Origin: Shewanella sp. MTB7
GTDB lineage: Bacteria; Pseudomonadota; Gammaproteobacteria; Enterobacterales; Shewanellaceae
Direction of reading: 5' to 3'
NCBI RefSeq assembly: GCF_027571385.1
Contig: NZ_CP085636.1
Span: 1,426,001-1,490,000 of the forward strand
DNA length: 64,000 nucleotides
This document shows, in pieces, positions 27,377 to 37,476 of this stretch. Below the pieces are notes generated by a model. That model was given only the letters and a program-made list of their open reading frames with translations, did not search any database and was not told the origin of the DNA. Numbering within the stretch: the stretch's first letter is position 1; each line of letters opens with the position of its first letter. The translations under genes and the position numbers were made by a program.

Positions 27377-28033
27377 TTATTTAACCGTTTTAACTCCATC
27401 AGGTGTCCCGATTAATAAGACGTCTGCTCCGCGATTAGCGAATAAACCATTTGTCACCACGCCCACAATTTTGTTGATCTGATCTTCAAGTTCTTTTGGT
27501 TTCATTATTTTCATGTTGTACACATCAATAATAATGTTGCCGTTATCGGTAATCACGCCTTCGCGGTACACAGGGTCCCCCCCGAGTTTTACTAGTTGGC
27601 GAGCGACATATGAGCGTGCCATAGGGATAACTTCAACAGGAAGTGGGAATTCACCCAAAATATCAACTTGTTTGGTGTTATCGACGATGCAGATAAATTT
27701 TCCTGCAACGGCTGCGACAATTTTTTCACGAGTTAATGCAGCACCGCCACCTTTGATCATGTCCATATGCTCATTGATCTCATCGGCGCCATCGACATAC
27801 ACTGAAAGTTCGTCGACAGAATTAAGATCATATACCGGGATCCCAAGGGCTTTCATTTTCTGTGTTGATGCTTCTGAGCTGGATACAGCTCCCTCTATAT
27901 CAGCTTTGATTGTTGCTAAGGCATCAATAAAGTGATTGACAGTAGAACCTGTGCCAACACCTACGATACTGTCTCTTTCTACATATTCTAGTGCAGCCCA
28001 ACCGGCGGCTTTTTTCATCTCATCTTGTGTCAT
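27377..28033 (-). CDS. rpiA: Ribose-5-phosphate isomerase A
   Basis: A 218-residue cytoplasmic enzyme interconverting ribose 5-phosphate and ribulose 5-phosphate in the pentose phosphate pathway. Family signatures are all present: [40 protein letters not shown] (catalytic acid) and [14 protein letters not shown]. Length matches E. coli RpiA (219). AGGATG precedes ATG 28033. It is a single-gene unit here; no serA neighbour is present. Confidence 0.97.
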   Translation of the reverse strand: MTQDEMKKAAGWAALEYVERDSIVGVGTGSTVNHFIDALATIKADIEGAVSSSEASTQKMKALGIPVYDLNSVDELSVYVDGADEINEHMDMIKGGGAALTREKIVAAVAGKFICIVDNTKQVDILGEFPLPVEVIPMARSYVARQLVKLGGDPVYREGVITDNGNIIIDVYNMKIMKPKELEDQINKIVGVVTNGLFANRGADVLLIGTPDGVKTVK

Positions 28034-28296
28034 ACTGGCATCCTGTAAGGAGTATTTTATGAAATTCTGTTTCTATTATACGCTTACACTAGGATAGCTG
28101 TCAGCTTTGGGCTGCCATTTTTACCTATGAGTACTATCAGCTACGTTACGACATTTTATCCTATGAGTTTGTTTTACCTTTTGAGAAAAACCTAAGTGGA
28201 TTAATTTGATGCTCAGGAGTAACTTGTTGCTATCTGTATTTATCTTCTCTTTCTCATTTAGTGTTTGAAAGAGTCAATAGACCTAAGGGAGTTATT

Positions 28297-29226
28297 ATGG
28301 CAGGAGCGAGCTTACTGACCTTGTTAGATGATATCGCAGCAATCTTAGATGATGTGGCTTTAATGAGTAAAGTGGCTGCGAAGAAGACGGCAGGCGTATT
28401 AGGTGATGATTTAGCGCTAAATGCACAACAGGTCTCTGGCGTTAGTGCTGATAGAGAGTTGCCTGTGGTCTGGGCGGTTGCCTTAGGGTCGTTGAAGAAT
28501 AAATGTATTTTAGTTCCTGCGGCATTGCTCATTAGTGCTTTTATTCCACAAGCTATAACACCGCTTTTGATGTTTGGTGGCCTGTTTCTTTGCTATGAGG
28601 GATTTGAGAAGCTCCATCACACCTATAGCCATAAACGGGCTCAGCAGGGAAAGCAAGAGGATGAAGCCATTCCTGTTGTTGATGATTTAGTTGCTTATGA
28701 AAAGGTGAAAATAAAGGGAGCAATTCGTACCGATTTTGTTTTATCAGCTGAGATTATTGCTATTAGTTTAGGTGTGGTGGTCGAGGCGAGTTTTTTAACT
28801 CAAGTACTGACTTTGTCGGCGATTGCATTGTTGATGACCATAGGTGTTTATGGCTTAGTTGCAGGGATTGTGAAGCTGGACGATTTGGGTCTTTATCTGA
28901 ATAGGAAAGAGGGGAAAGGTGTCTTTACGCGATTTGGCCGTTGGTTTGGTGGTGGGTTAGTCAATGCTGCCCCATATCTGATGAAAGGACTGACAGTGGT
29001 GGGAACCATTGCGATGTTTATGGTCGGTGGGGGTATCTTAACCCATGGGCTGCATGTGGTGAGTGAGTTGTTTGCACATATTGCTATTTTGGTTGGTGAA
29101 TTGGCTGTTGTTGGGCCTACATTTGCTTATATCACACCAAGCTTGCTTAACACTTTATTTGGGGTTATTGCTGGTGCCCTTGCGTTGGCTTTTATTTCTG
29201 GGATTCAGAAAGTACGAGGCAAGTAA
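28297..29226 (+). CDS. DUF808 / YedI family membrane protein
   Basis: A 309-residue inner-membrane protein with several hydrophobic helices and the family start MAGASLLTLLDDIAAILDDV, followed by KVAAKKTAGVLGDDLALNAQQVSG. The conserved ELPVVWAVALGSLKNK precedes the membrane part. The function of the family is not established. ATG 28297 has AAGGGAG at good spacing, so the frame extending to 28261 is not used. It is a single-gene unit, divergent from rpiA. Confidence 0.85.
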   Translation: MAGASLLTLLDDIAAILDDVALMSKVAAKKTAGVLGDDLALNAQQVSGVSADRELPVVWAVALGSLKNKCILVPAALLISAFIPQAITPLLMFGGLFLCYEGFEKLHHTYSHKRAQQGKQEDEAIPVVDDLVAYEKVKIKGAIRTDFVLSAEIIAISLGVVVEASFLTQVLTLSAIALLMTIGVYGLVAGIVKLDDLGLYLNRKEGKGVFTRFGRWFGGGLVNAAPYLMKGLTVVGTIAMFMVGGGILTHGLHVVSELFAHIAILVGELAVVGPTFAYITPSLLNTLFGVIAGALALAFISGIQKVRGK

Positions 29227-29494
29227 GCGAGTGCTCATTGGCAAGCTAAACAGCTGTTATTCATTTCTAATTCCCAACTCTCGGCGCAATAATCTCACTA
29301 GGTGAGTATTGGTCGTGTGGTTGGGAATTTGCTAATCTAAGTTCATATCCACGTTAACTTCTTCAGTAACACTTTGTATCTAGCATTGTGTATGCGCGCA
29401 CTTAAATATAACATCCTATCAACCTTTGACTGTCATAGTGTCAACGCTTCCCCAAGGATTTGGAAGCAGATGCTCAATAGGAAATAAAATAACA

Positions 29495-30139
29495 ATGAAG
29501 AAGTTACTATTAAGTTTAGTCATGGGCTCTACCTTAGTTGCCTGTGGTGGTGGCAGCGATTCTGCGGATACAAGTCCTCCAACCCCCACTCCAGTTCCTG
29601 ATCTTGCTGCCGATGTTTGTTACCTGATGGACACTAGCATGGGAACGGTTAAACTGGCTGTCGATCTGACTAACACGCCGATAACTGGTCAAAACTTTAA
29701 GCAATATGTAGATGAGGGTTTCTACGATGGTATGATATTCCATCGCGTGATTTCTCAGTTTATGGCGCAAACAGGTGGGTTTACTCCGGGTTTAGTTTAT
29801 AAAACAGGTCGTGATCCTATCGTCAATGAATCGAATGTGGGCATTAGTAATACCCGGGGTACTCTAGCGATGGCTCGTACGAGTGCAGCCAATTCAGCGA
29901 CCTCACAGTTTTTTATCAACTCAGTGGATAATGACTTCTTAGATAAAGAGCACGCATCAGATGGTGTTGGTTATGCGGTCTTTGGTAAGGTGATTGAGGG
30001 CTTGGAAGATGTGATCGATCAGATTGACATTGTAGATACAGATGATACTAAAGATCCCAACGGTAACAATTTCAGCGATGTTCCTGTCGAAGATATTGTG
30101 ATAAATAGTATTGCTGAAACGATTTGTCCAAGCGTGTAG
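29495..30139 (+). CDS. Cyclophilin-type peptidyl-prolyl isomerase, lipoprotein
   Basis: A 214-residue protein with a lipoprotein signal (MKKLLLSLVMGSTLVACGGG) and a Pro/Thr-rich linker, then a bacterial cyclophilin domain: FYDGMIFHRVISQFMAQTGG, AMARTSAANSATSQFFIN, HASDGVGYAVFGKVIEG. These hold the catalytic Arg and the binding groove, so it should isomerise prolyl bonds of exported proteins while anchored to a membrane. ATG 29495 is chosen for the signal; an upstream frame from 29426 is not supported. A strong terminator follows at 30168. Confidence 0.9.
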   Translation: MKKLLLSLVMGSTLVACGGGSDSADTSPPTPTPVPDLAADVCYLMDTSMGTVKLAVDLTNTPITGQNFKQYVDEGFYDGMIFHRVISQFMAQTGGFTPGLVYKTGRDPIVNESNVGISNTRGTLAMARTSAANSATSQFFINSVDNDFLDKEHASDGVGYAVFGKVIEGLEDVIDQIDIVDTDDTKDPNGNNFSDVPVEDIVINSIAETICPSV

Positions 30140-30167
30140 AGTGACGAGGTAATATTTGAATGAATGT

Positions 30168-30198
30168 AAGCTAGGGGCGGTAGCTCCTAGCTTTTTTT
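30168..30198 (+). terminator. Rho-independent terminator of the cyclophilin gene
   Basis: Stem AAGCTAGG...CCTAGCTT followed by seven T. Confidence 0.85.
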
Positions 30199-30249
30199 AT
30201 TTCAAAGATTCATATTCAAGTCACTTGAAAGTGAGGACTTAGTGGGGAT

Positions 30250-30672
30250 TCATTGGCTTTTAAGTAGCTCAGCGCACAGCTTTACAAAGTCTGATGAAGT
30301 CACGATGCCCTCTATCTTACCTTTAGCATCGACAACGGGCAGACAACCAAGTTTGTTGTCGATGAAGTATTCAGCGACGATGGTAAGAGGCTCATCTTTA
30401 TTCAGTCGTTGGAAGTCTGATTCCATTAATGTTTGGATCCCTTGATGACGCTCTTTTTTCTCTAGCGCATCAGCCCCATATTTATAGATTATCGACATGA
30501 CAGTGCTGATCATTTTCTTATGGGTCAATATTCCCACTAAGGTCCCGTTAGATTCTGAAATCACTGGCAGATGGCGTACGCCACGGTTCTTCATTAGGTC
30601 GTGAGCATCTTTTAAGCTGGCTTCATGACTAATACATACGAGCTGAGTACTCATTATATTACTGACTTTCAT
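30250..30672 (-). CDS. CBS-domain pair protein
   Basis: A 140-residue cytoplasmic protein made of two CBS motifs: MSTQLVCISHEASLKDAHDLM with RGVRHLPVISESNGTLVGIL, and LTIVAEYFIDNKLGCLPVVDAKGKIEGIVT. Stand-alone CBS pairs bind adenine nucleotides and act as energy-state sensors; the partner is not known. ATG 30672 has AAAGGAG upstream and is preferred to a longer frame to 30705. It is convergent with the cyclophilin gene. Confidence 0.85.
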   Translation of the reverse strand: MKVSNIMSTQLVCISHEASLKDAHDLMKNRGVRHLPVISESNGTLVGILTHKKMISTVMSIIYKYGADALEKKERHQGIQTLMESDFQRLNKDEPLTIVAEYFIDNKLGCLPVVDAKGKIEGIVTSSDFVKLCAELLKSQ

Positions 30673-30854
30673 CGAACAACTCCTTTTAATGCATTGACTT
30701 ACCAATTCTATTATACCAACTAAAAGGCTTCCATTACTGTAAATAGATCAAACCTGTGGATTTTTGTCGCACGAATGTCATAGTGGTGTTACTAAATAAA
30801 TACTCGTTAGACCTCTTACCACTATGAGATGACAAATATAAAGGGATAATAATA

Positions 30855-32627
30855 ATGAATCGGTCTTTTACACGTCGTGATTTTTTAGCCATATCGGCTA
30901 AAGGTGTAGGTGCAGCAGTTGTTTCTTATGGCTTGATGGGCTGTAGTAGCAGTGATGATGAAGATAATAATGCAAATCAAGCTAGCTTTATTCATGGTAT
31001 TGCCAGTGGCGACCCTAGTCATAGTGCCGTGATTTTATGGACGCGAGCCACGCCAAGCAGCGAAGGTGAGGTTAAGGTTAGTTGGGAAGTTGCGACAGAT
31101 TCAGGTTTTACTGATCTGGTGACCAATGGTGAAATGATCACCACAGCAGATCGTGATTATACCGTAAAGGTTGATGCCATAGGGCTAACTTCAGGTACGG
31201 TTTATTATTATCGCTTTACATCGGGGGAAAATATCTCAGAAGTTGGGGTGACGCGTACTCTACCTGAGGGTGTTGTGGATTCAGTAAAGCTAGCTGTGAT
31301 GTCATGCGCAAATTTCCCTGCGGGCTATTTTAATGTCTATGAGCTTGCGGCTCAGCAGGAGGAGCTCGATGCTGTGGTACACCTCGGGGATTATATCTAT
31401 GAGTATGCGCGTGGAGAGTACGCTAGTGAAAATGCCGCTGAGTTTGACCGTGAAGTATTGCCAGTAGGCGAGCTGTTCACATTAGGTGATTACCGTACCC
31501 GATATGGACAGTATCGCGGTGATGCCAGTTTACAAAAGCTGCATGCTAAAGTGCCATTCATTACCGTATGGGATGACCACGAAGTCGCGAATGATACCTG
31601 GTCTGAGGGAGCTGAAAACCATAACGAAGGTGAAGGGGATTTTGACACCAGAAAGGCTGGTGCCCTACAAGCCTATTTCGAGTGGTTGCCTATCCGTCCG
31701 TGGCGCGAAGGAAACCATGAGGAGATCTACCGCTCTTTTAGTTTCGGTGACCTTGTCGATCTGCATATGATGGATACACGAGTATTGGCCCGTGATAAGC
31801 CTCTGGATTATGTTGATTATATCGACCCAGCAACTCAAGCTATCGACAGTGCAAAGTTTATGGCCGACGTTACCAGCAGTGATCGCACTATGCTAGGCCA
31901 AGATCAGCTACAGTGGTTGCAGCAGACTCTGCTAACCGCGACTGGCAAATGGCAAGTGCTAGGTCAGCAAGTATTAATGGGAAGAATGCTATTGCCGGCA
32001 GCAATTGCGACGCAACAGTTGAGTATTGCCCAGTTTGCTGAGTTAGGTGCAATCGCTCAGCTTGCAGCTCGTGCTCAAGCAAATGATCCGACTTTGACCG
32101 CGAGCGAATACAGTTTTCTTATCGGTAACCAGCATAAGTTAACACCAGAGGTGATGGCCCTATTGCAGATGCCTAGTATCCCTTACAACTTGGATGCTTG
32201 GGATGGATATGCCTATGAGAGAGAAGTTATCTTAGGGACTGCAAAATCAAAGGGCTGTAACTTGGTTGTCATTGCTGGTGACACTCATAATGCGTGGGCA
32301 AATGAGCTTAGCGATGCGGCGGGGGATGCTGTCGGTGTCGAGTTTGCTACTAGTTCAGTATCTTCTCCTGGTCTCGAATTTTACTTAGGGATCCCGGAAG
32401 ATCAGCAAACGGCCACTGAGGCTGGGGTGGCTCAAATGGTAGCGGGTCTTAAATATACCAATTTGCGTGATCGCGGTTTTATGGTGCTGACATTTACTGC
32501 TGAGCAAGTACGCAGTGATTGGCATTTTGTCGATACCATTTCATCGACAGAGTTTAGTGAGAATATGGATAAGCGTTACAGTGCGGTTACTCAGCTTGGC
32601 TCGACAACAATACTCCCAGCAGGTTAA
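30855..32627 (+). CDS. Alkaline phosphatase D (PhoD) family phosphodiesterase, Tat-exported lipoprotein
   Basis: A 590-residue protein. The N-terminus has a twin-arginine signal (TRRDFLAISAKG) ending at a possible lipobox (GLMGC). A fibronectin-like N-terminal domain (FIHGIASGDPSHSAVILWTRA) precedes the metallophosphatase domain with VHLGDYIYEYARGEY, ITVWDDHEVANDTW and VVIAGDTHNAWA, the metal-binding Asp/Asn/His motifs of PhoD enzymes that hydrolyse phosphodiesters such as teichoic acids or phospholipid headgroups. It should use calcium/iron and act in the periplasm. No Pho box was identified upstream. A terminator follows. Confidence 0.9.
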   Translation: MNRSFTRRDFLAISAKGVGAAVVSYGLMGCSSSDDEDNNANQASFIHGIASGDPSHSAVILWTRATPSSEGEVKVSWEVATDSGFTDLVTNGEMITTADRDYTVKVDAIGLTSGTVYYYRFTSGENISEVGVTRTLPEGVVDSVKLAVMSCANFPAGYFNVYELAAQQEELDAVVHLGDYIYEYARGEYASENAAEFDREVLPVGELFTLGDYRTRYGQYRGDASLQKLHAKVPFITVWDDHEVANDTWSEGAENHNEGEGDFDTRKAGALQAYFEWLPIRPWREGNHEEIYRSFSFGDLVDLHMMDTRVLARDKPLDYVDYIDPATQAIDSAKFMADVTSSDRTMLGQDQLQWLQQTLLTATGKWQVLGQQVLMGRMLLPAAIATQQLSIAQFAELGAIAQLAARAQANDPTLTASEYSFLIGNQHKLTPEVMALLQMPSIPYNLDAWDGYAYEREVILGTAKSKGCNLVVIAGDTHNAWANELSDAAGDAVGVEFATSSVSSPGLEFYLGIPEDQQTATEAGVAQMVAGLKYTNLRDRGFMVLTFTAEQVRSDWHFVDTISSTEFSENMDKRYSAVTQLGSTTILPAG

Positions 32628-32645
32628 CGTCCTACTTTAGATGAT

Positions 32646-32680
32646 AAAGCCACCTTAGCTGATAGCTAAGGTGGCTTTTT
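32646..32680 (+). terminator. Rho-independent terminator of the PhoD gene
   Basis: Perfect 14-15 bp stem (AAAGCCACCTTAGCT / AGCTAAGGTGGCTTT, 3-base loop) ending in a T run. Confidence 0.9.
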
Positions 32681-32882
32681 AATATTCTGATAAAATAAAA
32701 TATGCGCAAAGTTTCAAGATTCAACTTTAAATAGAGCATAAAATTGTTTTTTAGTTTAAAATTTTGCTCCAAAATCTGGTAGGTACTAATTATCCGTACT
32801 CTATTAAAGAGAGGAGCGTCTATTTCCATCTTTTGGATAGCGGCCCCTACTATATATACCAATAACAAGATGGGATGGTCAG

Positions 32883-33449
32883 ATGTCAGATAAACAATTT
32901 ATCACTGCTCAGGGGTTACTTGAAGATTCATTTCGCTTGGCAGCGCAAGTATATGAGAGCGGTTTTCGTCCTCAATTTATCGTCGGCATTTGGCGCGGTG
33001 GTGCACCTATAGGTATCGCAGTTCAGGAATATTTCGATTTTAAGAAAGTAGAAACTGATCATATCGCAGTTCGTACTTCCTCCTACTACGGTATAGGCAC
33101 AGACAAACAGAGTAAGCAAATCAAAGTCCACGGTCTGCACTATATTGTTGAAAATGCCAACGCTAGTGATGGTCTTCTAATTGTCGATGATGTGTTCGAT
33201 TCGGGCCGCAGTATCCATGCCCTTATGGAAAACTTAAGTGAATTAATGCGTTTGAACATGCCTAAAGATGTTCGTATCGCTTGTCCTTACTACAAGCCAA
33301 AAAATACTGCAGTGCCGTTAAAGCCTGACTATTTTGTTCATGAGTCGGAAGAGTGGTTGGTTTTCCCCCATGAAGTCTCTGGTTTGACACCTGAGGAGAT
33401 TGCCGAAGGTAAAGGCGATCTTAAAAATATCAAAGAGCTTTTTGTTTAA
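32883..33449 (+). CDS. Phosphoribosyltransferase family protein (hypoxanthine PRT-like)
   Basis: A 188-residue cytoplasmic protein. The PRPP-binding motif is LLIVDDVFDSGRSIHAL, preceded by the pyrophosphate-loop region IVGIWRGGAPIGIAVQEYF. This places it among type I phosphoribosyltransferases, probably for a purine base such as hypoxanthine or guanine; the hood region is not diagnostic to me. It is a single-gene unit with its own terminator. Confidence 0.8.
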   Translation: MSDKQFITAQGLLEDSFRLAAQVYESGFRPQFIVGIWRGGAPIGIAVQEYFDFKKVETDHIAVRTSSYYGIGTDKQSKQIKVHGLHYIVENANASDGLLIVDDVFDSGRSIHALMENLSELMRLNMPKDVRIACPYYKPKNTAVPLKPDYFVHESEEWLVFPHEVSGLTPEEIAEGKGDLKNIKELFV

Positions 33450-33498
33450 CATCATTTTGGTATATTGAGTTTGCTAGATGAGATAGCGGTGATAAATG

Positions 33499-33523
33499 AG
33501 CCAGCTTTGATGCTGGCTTTTTT
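33499..33523 (+). terminator. Rho-independent terminator of the phosphoribosyltransferase gene
   Basis: Stem AGCCAGC / GCTGGCT with a 6-base loop, followed by six T. Confidence 0.9.
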
Positions 33524-33542
33524 ACGTTTGTAATTGAAGAGA

Positions 33543-33755
33543 CTAGAGCGAATTTATTTGCTGGTTAAGTTGATATGATTTATCTGTCACTATGGTTTCC
33601 AGCGTGGCCACTCTGTCCTGAAGCTTTACAAGTTCAGCTTTTAATTCATCCATGTCGCTGGAATCCACACTTCCTTTGCGTTTGTTATATTCTTTATAAG
33701 CGCTTACTGAAAAAGCGCCAATGATAGCGATTGCTGCAATTTCGAAAGGTCCCAT
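33543..33755 (-). CDS. Small membrane-anchored coiled-coil protein (PspB-like)
   Basis: A 70-residue protein with one N-terminal membrane helix (FEIAAIAIIGAFSVSAY), a basic stretch (KEYNKRKG) and a C-terminal coiled coil (MDELKAELVKLQDRVATLET). The layout matches PspB-type envelope-stress proteins, but no pspA or pspC is adjacent, so a role in the phage-shock system is not shown. It has its own unit in a short gap between the terminator at 33499 and the M1-like gene. Confidence 0.6.
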   Translation of the reverse strand: MGPFEIAAIAIIGAFSVSAYKEYNKRKGSVDSSDMDELKAELVKLQDRVATLETIVTDKSYQLNQQINSL

Positions 33756-33947
33756 AAGCTAAACTCCTGTTTACTATTTTGCTGAATGGTATCAGCTCTG
33801 TATTAAAATGTATCAAGCTGAGCATGTTAATACAAACACCATGCCAAAAATAAAAGTCCCCACTTATCATGATATTAAATATTCATTCTTGTTGGAATCA
33901 AGTCACAACTGTATTTTAGTGGTCAGTATGACTAAGTTTTAGTTAAG

Positions 33948-36599
33948 TTACTGAAGTAACCGATCCTTGATTCTTATGCAACGAAGCTCCTCTTGGTGGG
34001 CTTTGCGAAGAGCATTATAGGTGACTTTTGATAATGTGGGTTTATCTGACTCTTGAGAGAGCTGAGCTGAATATTTAATCAAAGCCTTGTCAAGAGTAAC
34101 AATGCCTCTGCGATCGCATTGAGTGGGGATCAAGTAACTTACATAGCGTTGCATAAATGCAGCATGCTTTCGGTTATCCAGTTCGCCTAAGTTATCGATT
34201 CTAAGTGTAGAGGTTATCGCACTCTGTTGCTTTTGTTCACTTGGATAGAGGTAAGGAATGACGGTATCTAGTGTTAAATCGTCGAAGCGTTCATTACTAT
34301 GAATCCGAGTTAACCAGTGTTCTTTTAGATTGGTTTCAGGTCGAGAAATTGAGGCTGAGATGGAGGCGTTTACACCCGTTTGTGAACTGTCTTTTTTCTT
34401 TTCGGCCAACAGTAAATCTTTACTCTTGATATGATCATAACGGTTAATTTGATGGATAATTTTCCAGCGAGTCTCTTGGTTTAGTGTTAGTCCGTTAATT
34501 TTAGTCGAGCCTTCAATTAACTGGATTAAATGTTCGAGTGCTTGGTGACTGCTGGAAAACTGAATATAAGCATTAAACCAGATCTGTTGAAGCGCTGGTT
34601 TATCTTGGTAGAACATAGACTTTCTCAGGCTCATCTGTTCTAGCCCTTTAAGTGCTCTGCGAGTGTAACTTAGGTGTATGGGATACATCAGGTTCAGATA
34701 AACTTTGCTTTGAATAAGGGTTTGTAACACCTGAACTAACACACTGCTGTCTTGTTCTTGGGGCAAGTTAATGAATACGGCACCTAAATATTGATCCAGT
34801 GGAAGTTCTCCATTTAAGACACTCTCCCATAGGCTTTGCCATAACATGGACTTAAGCAATGGATCCTGCACTTTATTGAGCTCAAGCATTGCAGTCTTGG
34901 CCGATGTTTCATCGAGTACGGCTTTTACATAACCCCAATCATGCTCGTTGGGATAAACAAGATCTGGACATCTAACCCCGATAAGCCGCTTGATATCTGT
35001 TTTAGCCCCCCAATAGGTGACAACAACATCTAGGTTGCGATGTAGCTGAGATCGGCCCTTAGTGTATAAACCTAATGTCACTTTCTGTTCTGGTAGTTTT
35101 TGTAGTTCTGTATGTTTATTGTTAGTCGGTGATTGTAGTAGGCTAAAAGCCGTTATGCGGTTGTTACTGCACCTAAAGTCAACCTTAATACTGTTTACAC
35201 CTACTTGTTGTAACTGGCTCACTTCCCAGTGACTAAGATCCCGTTTAGTGCTTATCTCAAGCTCAGTTATAAAGGCTGCTAGCGTGACTGGATTGCGCGC
35301 ATGTGATTGCAGTAGCGTTGTCAGTGCCAGTTTGAATTTTTCAGTGCCAAATTGATACTCCAACTGCTTGAGAATCGCGACGCCCTTGTATGAGTTTGTT
35401 AAGGTGTGTTTGTCTGTATCTTGATATGTAGTAAGTAAACTATCTTGCGCGTAAGCGTAGCGTTTGTTGTTCAGATAGAATTGGTGCCAAATCTGTGGGA
35501 ATTCACCGGTAGCGGCCAAAGATTGTGTCGTCATGTAGAGCACTAAACTATCGAGCATAGTGTCTTTGGTTAACACTCCATTTTGAGACCAATAATAGTC
35601 TGTGAGACTATTTACCCATTGTGAGGCCACGCCATAGCTGATGCCTGAAATTAAGCTTTGTCTTATTGTCTCAGTTACTTGTTCGCCCGCTGGAATGGTT
35701 TTTTCATAAAAGCTGCTCATTCCAGCGCTGGCGATGACCTTGTGGGGCGTGGAGCTATTATAAGGGCTAATAATCTGATCGTACTTCTGATAAGGGTAGG
35801 GAGTCCCAAAACGTTCGGTAAAATCAATCAGCTGATCCTTGATTATAGAAAACCACAGAGAAGCATCAATAGTTTCTTTGTTGGATTGTCGAGTCATGAG
35901 CCTTAGATTGAAGGTCTGTATCTTGTCTTGCCAAACTTTAAAGGGCCCTGCATAGAGAGGAAGTTGTTCGGCGCTTAGTTTTGGGCTTGCTGGAAATTGC
36001 CAGAGATTAAATTCACCTTTCTCTGTGATCTCTGTTTCTTTCATGGTGGTAATTAAGGTCCAGCTTTTGGGTGCACTAATACTCAGCTGGTAACTGGCTT
36101 TCAGGGAGGCTTGCTTGAACTGTGGGAGCAGTAGACTCGTATTGTCTTCATTAAAATCTGAGTATAAGTAGACTCGATTGTCACTCGGGTCTACCACGCG
36201 GTTCAATCCGCTATTTTGGGCAGCCAAGGTGCCAGAGTAATTTATTTCAATACTATTGCTGCCATTATTCAATAAGCGTTGGTTTAGTTGGAAGTGTTTA
36301 CCATCATAATTGGGGTAGATCTTATGGCCATTGATATTGAAAGAGTGAACCTGTGCCTGCTTAAGCGCTAAGCTGAGTGGACGTTGGCTATCTACAAGAT
36401 TGAACTTTATCTTGCTGATTGCGCTAAATTCCGGCTTCTCACTAATGGACAGCATTAGTTGGTAGCTGAGTTCAGAGATTTGCTGTCGGTGCTTTGTTTT
36501 ATTTCTTTCCACATTGCTCTGTGCTTGTGCGAAAGCTGTTGTACAGAAAAAGATGGTCAGAGAGAGAAAAGAGGTAAGGCTGACACGCAACAGATCCAA
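33948..36599 (-). CDS. Secreted M1-aminopeptidase homologue lacking the zinc site
   Basis: An 883-residue exported protein (signal peptide MDLLRVSLTSFLSLTIFFCT, cut near 25) with the N-terminal beta domain and helical C-terminal domain of M1 aminopeptidases, and a length close to PepN. The catalytic elements are missing. At the place of GxMEN it has SAGMSSF (291-297), at HExxHQW it has SYGVASQW (321-328), and the third ligand region NEG reads SQNGVL. Other M1 landmarks persist, such as the fold around VYLYSDFNEDNTSLLLPQF and the helix SYKGVAILKQLEYQFG. It therefore should not bind zinc or cleave peptides; a binding or scaffold role in the periplasm is possible. It forms its own unit. Confidence 0.75.
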   Translation of the reverse strand: MDLLRVSLTSFLSLTIFFCTTAFAQAQSNVERNKTKHRQQISELSYQLMLSISEKPEFSAISKIKFNLVDSQRPLSLALKQAQVHSFNINGHKIYPNYDGKHFQLNQRLLNNGSNSIEINYSGTLAAQNSGLNRVVDPSDNRVYLYSDFNEDNTSLLLPQFKQASLKASYQLSISAPKSWTLITTMKETEITEKGEFNLWQFPASPKLSAEQLPLYAGPFKVWQDKIQTFNLRLMTRQSNKETIDASLWFSIIKDQLIDFTERFGTPYPYQKYDQIISPYNSSTPHKVIASAGMSSFYEKTIPAGEQVTETIRQSLISGISYGVASQWVNSLTDYYWSQNGVLTKDTMLDSLVLYMTTQSLAATGEFPQIWHQFYLNNKRYAYAQDSLLTTYQDTDKHTLTNSYKGVAILKQLEYQFGTEKFKLALTTLLQSHARNPVTLAAFITELEISTKRDLSHWEVSQLQQVGVNSIKVDFRCSNNRITAFSLLQSPTNNKHTELQKLPEQKVTLGLYTKGRSQLHRNLDVVVTYWGAKTDIKRLIGVRCPDLVYPNEHDWGYVKAVLDETSAKTAMLELNKVQDPLLKSMLWQSLWESVLNGELPLDQYLGAVFINLPQEQDSSVLVQVLQTLIQSKVYLNLMYPIHLSYTRRALKGLEQMSLRKSMFYQDKPALQQIWFNAYIQFSSSHQALEHLIQLIEGSTKINGLTLNQETRWKIIHQINRYDHIKSKDLLLAEKKKDSSQTGVNASISASISRPETNLKEHWLTRIHSNERFDDLTLDTVIPYLYPSEQKQQSAITSTLRIDNLGELDNRKHAAFMQRYVSYLIPTQCDRRGIVTLDKALIKYSAQLSQESDKPTLSKVTYNALRKAHQEELRCIRIKDRLLQ

Positions 36600-36852
36600 A
36601 GCTAACTTCCTATATTATCGTTATTTGGGCTAAGGTTACCCGATTTAACATAGTTTGTTGACAATTTCTACTCGGTTATTGCTTGTTTAACGATAAATGG
36701 CCTGCCACTGGTAGTAAAAATGTTGATGCAAGGTCAACCTAAGAGTGAACAGACTCTATGGCTATTCATCTTTCTAGCATGGACAAAGTTAACAGTAATT
36801 ATGGCAAAATAAGCGTATTATACCGCTCCAATTCTTACCACAGATCTGCCCT

Positions 36853-37401
36853 ATGAAACTATTTTTCGCCTCAGATATTCACGGTTGTTTCGAGAGTGCA
36901 CAGAGGATGATGGCTGCCTTCGAACAGAGCGGTGCTCAGCACTTATTGCTATTAGGCGATATTCTCAACCATGGTCCGAGAAATGCTATCCCTCAAGGCT
37001 ATGCGCCGTTGAAAGTGGTTGAGCTACTTAATGCATATGGGGATAAGATCGTTGCAGTGCGGGGCAATTGCGACAGTGAAGTGGATCAGATGCTGCTTAA
37101 TTTTCCAATGATGGCGGATTACAACTGGGTATTGCTCCCTGATGGTCGGCGACTCTTTCTTACTCATGGACATCTTTATCGCGACGATAATTCGGCGTAC
37201 CTTAACGCTGGAGACATCATAGCCTCGGGACACACACATCTAGCGGTTGCCGAAAAGCTGGGCGAGATAATCCTCTTTAATCCAGGTTCAGTGACGATTC
37301 CTAGAGGTGAGGATAAGGCAAGTTATGGCCTGCTTGAAGATAATAGATTGAGTGTGATGACGTTCGATGGGGATGAGATAAGCAGTTGTATGCTAGATTA
37401 A
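36853..37401 (+). CDS. yfcE: YfcE-family metallophosphodiesterase
   Basis: A 182-residue cytoplasmic protein with the calcineurin-like metal motifs FASDIHGCFESA, LLLGDILNHGPRN, VRGNCDSEVDQ, LTHGHLY and SGHTHLAV, in order. It matches E. coli YfcE (184 residues), a manganese phosphodiesterase with unknown natural substrate. It is a single-gene unit followed by a clear terminator. Confidence 0.9.
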   Translation: MKLFFASDIHGCFESAQRMMAAFEQSGAQHLLLLGDILNHGPRNAIPQGYAPLKVVELLNAYGDKIVAVRGNCDSEVDQMLLNFPMMADYNWVLLPDGRRLFLTHGHLYRDDNSAYLNAGDIIASGHTHLAVAEKLGEIILFNPGSVTIPRGEDKASYGLLEDNRLSVMTFDGDEISSCMLD

Positions 37402-37408
37402 AGTGATA

Positions 37409-37438
37409 AATGCCAATCGGAAAATCGATTGGCATTTT
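37409..37438. terminator. Terminator between yfcE and the lpoB operon
   Basis: Stem AATGCCAATCG / CGATTGGCATT followed by TTTT; convergent genes may share it. Confidence 0.8.
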
Positions 37439-37476
37439 GCTAAGGCATTGTGTACGTTTTAGCCGTTAAGGGCGTA

